From Crickella sp963642455 (GTDB taxonomy: Bacteria; Bacillota; Clostridia; Peptostreptococcales; Anaerovoracaceae), in the NCBI GenBank assembly GCA_963642455.1, contig CAVIGM010000049.1, forward strand, positions 1 to 7,955: a DNA stretch of 7,955 nt. Direction: 5' to 3'. The first letter of the stretch is position 1, and each line of letters starts with the position of its first letter. The notes under the pieces were generated by a model. That model was not told the DNA's origin, ran no database searches, and was given only the letters and a program-made list of their open reading frames with translations. A program made the position numbers and the translations under genes. Shown piece after piece: positions 6,327-7,955 of the stretch.

Positions 6327-7652
6327 ATGATTGAAAAGAAGCCTTTTAAACTAACTCCAAAAATTTATTTGGCAATTATCTCTATCGGTCTCTGTAACTC
6401 AATCGTATTCACAATTCCATACATCAAGTATACTTTCTACTATGGAATGATTGAGATGACAGGTTGCACAAATGCTCAGCTTGGACTCCTGATGACAATT
6501 TACGGTCTCGGAGAACTGTTCGGACTCCCTATCGGTGGTCTGCTTGCTGACAAGGTTGACTCAAGAAAGGGTCTCTGCATATCAACAGTTGCTACAGGTC
6601 TTCTGTGCTTCCTGCTGATTGCTAACCCTACATACAAGATGACAGCAATCGTATGGTTCCTGCTTATCTTCACATCACTGTTCATTTTCTGGGGAAGTAT
6701 CTTCAAGGGACTGAGAGAGCTTGCACCAGACGAATATCAGGGAAGAATGGTAGGATTCTACTCCGGAGCATCCGGATTCGGATACTGGATTGTTAACACA
6801 GCAATGGTTCCTGTATATGCTAAGTATTCAACAATCTCTGATGGTAAGGGAATGGTAGCTGTATTCTTCTTCTTCGGAATCATCTGCTTCGTATACGCAG
6901 CATTTGCATGGTTAATTATCGGAGCTTGCAGAAAAGAGCAGAAGGAGAACGGATGGGACTTCTTCGAGGATGCACCTGTGGAGACTCCTACAGGATTCAA
7001 GGGACTCATTTCCGACATCAAGGAAGTTGTTAAGTATAAGTCAGTATGGGTATTCGGAGCAGTAATGTTCGGTACATATGGTATCCAGATTGCACTTTCG
7101 TACTCAGAGACATTCTTCACAGACGTACTTGGAATGACAGTAACATTCGGAGCATTCCTCTCCGTAATGAGATACTACGGAATGCAGGCTATCGGAGCTC
7201 CTCTCCAGGGTATTCTTTCCGATAAGCTTGGCGGACCATCCAAGGTAGTAGCTATTGCCAACGCTCTGACAGCAGGTATTCTTCTGCTGATTATACTTAT
7301 CCCTAATAACTATCTGAAGGTTGTTCCACTGCTTATCTTCATCATCCTCCTCGCAGGATTCCTTAACAGTGGAGCATACGGCGCAATGTTCGCTCTTCCT
7401 ACAGAGGGTAAGGTGCCTGCAAGACTGTACGCAGCAGCTGTAGGTGTATCCTCAGGTATCGGATATATTCCTGATATCTTCGAGCACGCAATGTTCGGAT
7501 CATGGCTCGACAAGTGGGGCAATGCAGCATACACACCAATCTTCCTCTTCGGTATCGGAGTTGCTCTGATGGCTGTAGTAGCTTGTATCATTCTCCGTAA
7601 AGATAAGAAGAAGGGAACAATGGTTGCCGGCGTTCAGATGGAAGGCGAATAA
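6327..7652 (+). CDS. Major facilitator superfamily transporter, substrate unknown
   Basis: This 441-residue protein has twelve hydrophobic segments in two halves (about 14-32, 49-72, 82-100, 106-124, 143-165, 178-200; then 238-260, 272-295, 304-324, 330-350, 364-385, 400-422), joined by a charged loop at 201-237. The conserved MFS loop between helices 2 and 3 appears as GGLLADKVDSRKG (70-82), in which the usual central Gly is D78. Its copy in the second half is GILSDKLGG (295-303). GRMVGFYSGASGFG at 139-152 is the conserved start of helix 5. The start ATG follows AAGGAG (6314-6319) at 7 bases. It is the last gene before the terminator, 40 bases after the antiporter gene with no terminator between. 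Its place in the operon suggests it moves an amino acid, 2-oxoacid or product acid of the pathway, but the substrate is not identifiable from the sequence. Confidence 0.85.
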   Translation: MIEKKPFKLTPKIYLAIISIGLCNSIVFTIPYIKYTFYYGMIEMTGCTNAQLGLLMTIYGLGELFGLPIGGLLADKVDSRKGLCISTVATGLLCFLLIANPTYKMTAIVWFLLIFTSLFIFWGSIFKGLRELAPDEYQGRMVGFYSGASGFGYWIVNTAMVPVYAKYSTISDGKGMVAVFFFFGIICFVYAAFAWLIIGACRKEQKENGWDFFEDAPVETPTGFKGLISDIKEVVKYKSVWVFGAVMFGTYGIQIALSYSETFFTDVLGMTVTFGAFLSVMRYYGMQAIGAPLQGILSDKLGGPSKVVAIANALTAGILLLIILIPNNYLKVVPLLIFIILLAGFLNSGAYGAMFALPTEGKVPARLYAAAVGVSSGIGYIPDIFEHAMFGSWLDKWGNAAYTPIFLFGIGVALMAVVACIILRKDKKKGTMVAGVQMEGE

Positions 7653-7751
7653 GTCGAACATCGCATATAGCTTGGCTTAAGAGAACAAATTAGAATAAAA
7701 CGCAACAAATTGTTGAGGATTAAAGAAGCAAACAACGAAATTACTTATCTT
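7653..7751 (+). other. Untranslated stretch between the last operon gene and the terminator
   Basis: I see no gene here. The only structured item is CAACAA-A-TTGTTG at 7703-7715, a 13-base inverted repeat with a one-base centre. It could be a protein-binding site in DNA; as RNA the centre is too tight for the full stem. The rest is AT-rich and shows no ribosome binding site with a following reading frame. Confidence 0.45.
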
Positions 7752-7781
7752 AAAACAGGTGCCGCAAGGCACCTGTTTTTT
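7752..7781 (+). terminator. Intrinsic terminator ending the oxidoreductase-transporter operon
   Basis: A perfect 12-bp stem (7752-7763 with 7768-7779) is closed by a GCAA tetraloop and runs into six T residues (7776-7781). The GC-rich upper stem is ACAGGTGCC. The matching A-run at 7752-7755 means the reverse strand also shows a stem followed by TTTT, so it may work weakly in both directions. It lies 99 bases after the transporter stop and separates this operon from the next promoter. Confidence 0.93.
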
Positions 7782-7785
7782 ACGG

Positions 7786-7797
7786 ATTGTATACAAT
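7786..7797. promoter_or_regulatory. Perfect 12-bp palindrome, candidate operator
   Basis: ATTGTATACAAT is a perfect palindrome, located just after the terminator. Its half TGTATACAAT recurs at 7912-7921, over the predicted transcription start of the next gene. Palindromes centred on GTATAC with flanking TTG/CAA resemble operators of GntR-family (FadR/FCD-type) regulators. The binding protein is inference. Confidence 0.5.
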
Positions 7798-7864
7798 TCG
7801 GCGTTTGAAGGCGCGATTGCAGCTGATTTTTCCATGAAAAAGGCCCGCAAAAACTTTAGGAATA

Positions 7865-7878
7865 ATGCATTAACGCAT
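7865..7878. promoter_or_regulatory. Imperfect 14-bp palindrome beside the -35 box
   Basis: ATGCATTAACGCAT matches its own reverse complement at 12 of 14 positions and ends one base before the -35 hexamer starting at 7880. A regulator bound here would contact or block RNA polymerase. There is no direct indication of which protein. Confidence 0.3.
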
Positions 7879-7879
7879 A

Positions 7880-7908
7880 TTGACAGCTTCAAATAGAAGT
7901 TTTAGAAT
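7880..7908 (+). promoter_or_regulatory. SigA-type promoter for the gene starting at 7940
   Basis: A consensus -35 TTGACA (7880-7885) is followed by a 17-base spacer and the -10 hexamer TAGAAT (7903-7908), five of six matching TATAAT. Transcription should begin near 7914-7916, giving a leader of about 25 bases. It is the best promoter match in the window; no comparable promoter is apparent upstream of base 115. Confidence 0.78.
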
Positions 7909-7911
7909 ACA

Positions 7912-7921
7912 TGTATACAAT
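7912..7921. promoter_or_regulatory. Second copy of the TGTATACAAT motif at the transcription start
   Basis: TGTATACAAT is identical to 7788-7797. The core TGTATACA (7912-7919) is a perfect 8-bp palindrome. It overlaps the expected transcription start of the promoter at 7880-7908, a classical repressor position. The two copies are 124 bp apart. Confidence 0.5.
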
Positions 7922-7939
7922 ATTATAGAGGTGAGGCAA

Positions 7940-7955
7940 ATGGACGATATTATTA
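7940..7955 (+). CDS. 5' end of the next gene (partial, unidentified)
   Basis: ATG at 7940 begins M-D-D-I-I and then the window ends. GAGGTGA (7928-7934), matching seven of eight bases complementary to the 16S rRNA end, lies 5 bases upstream. A strong promoter and candidate operators precede it, so it is very likely a true start of a separately regulated gene. GTG at 7931 is in frame but lies inside the ribosome binding site, so ATG is preferred. Five residues cannot identify the product; an autoregulated transcription factor is one possibility given the palindromes. Confidence 0.65.

Noticed and set aside
115..7652. A previously undescribed defence, mobile or retron-like system in the window
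   Set aside because: Every complete gene belongs to a known metabolic or transport family. There are no repeats, integrase, reverse transcriptase or nuclease motifs, and codon use is even throughout.
7677..7892. Reverse-strand open frame of 71 codons
   Set aside because: It runs straight through the terminator stem and the promoter region, and it has unusual Phe/Cys-rich composition with no matching family. It is a chance open frame.
7834..7896. 20-codon basic peptide starting MKKARKNF
   Set aside because: It has no ribosome binding site, and it overlaps the palindrome and the -35 box of the downstream promoter.

Overview
The window looks like a stretch of chromosome from a strictly anaerobic, low-to-mid GC Firmicute (Clostridia). 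A family such as Anaerovoracaceae/Eubacteriales is a guess from style of gene content, not a determination. Supporting points are strong AGGAGG-type ribosome binding sites before every gene, ferredoxin-linked 2-oxoacid oxidation, an ADP-forming acyl-CoA synthetase and an NhaC-type antiporter. All convincing genes lie on the + strand and share similar codon use.

Layout. Bases 1-24 appear to be the last codons of an upstream gene. Bases 25-114 hold a 14-bp hairpin with a C-rich loop just ahead of the first ribosome binding site. Bases 115-2701 encode the four subunits of a 2-oxoacid:ferredoxin oxidoreductase in the order delta (2x[4Fe-4S] ferredoxin), alpha, beta (thiamine diphosphate), gamma; the alpha subunit is of the VorB (branched-chain 2-oxoacid) type. 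Bases 2722-4833 encode a fused, single-chain ADP-forming acyl-CoA synthetase that starts at TTG. Bases 4859-6286 encode an NhaC-family antiporter and bases 6327-7652 a 12-helix MFS transporter. Gaps between genes are 1-40 bases and hold no terminator, so 115-7652 is probably one transcript. It ends at a strong intrinsic terminator at 7752-7781.

After the terminator comes a second transcription unit. Its control region (about 7782-7939) has a near-consensus SigA promoter, two copies of the 10-mer TGTATACAAT (one inside a perfect 12-bp palindrome) and a further imperfect palindrome abutting the -35. Its gene begins at 7940 and is cut by the window end after five codons.

How the genes fit together (inference from known families): a 2-oxoacid, probably from transamination of an amino acid, is oxidatively decarboxylated to an acyl-CoA while ferredoxin is reduced. 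The acyl-CoA synthetase then converts acyl-CoA + ADP + Pi to a free acid + ATP. The two transporters would import substrate, export the acid, or handle the accompanying Na+/H+ balance. This is a compact oxidative module of amino acid fermentation. I see no mobile element, CRISPR array, tRNA or rRNA. The families are all known. The less ordinary items are the leader hairpin and possible pseudoknot, an altered active-site-region motif in the alpha subunit, and the paired palindromes in the distal promoter.
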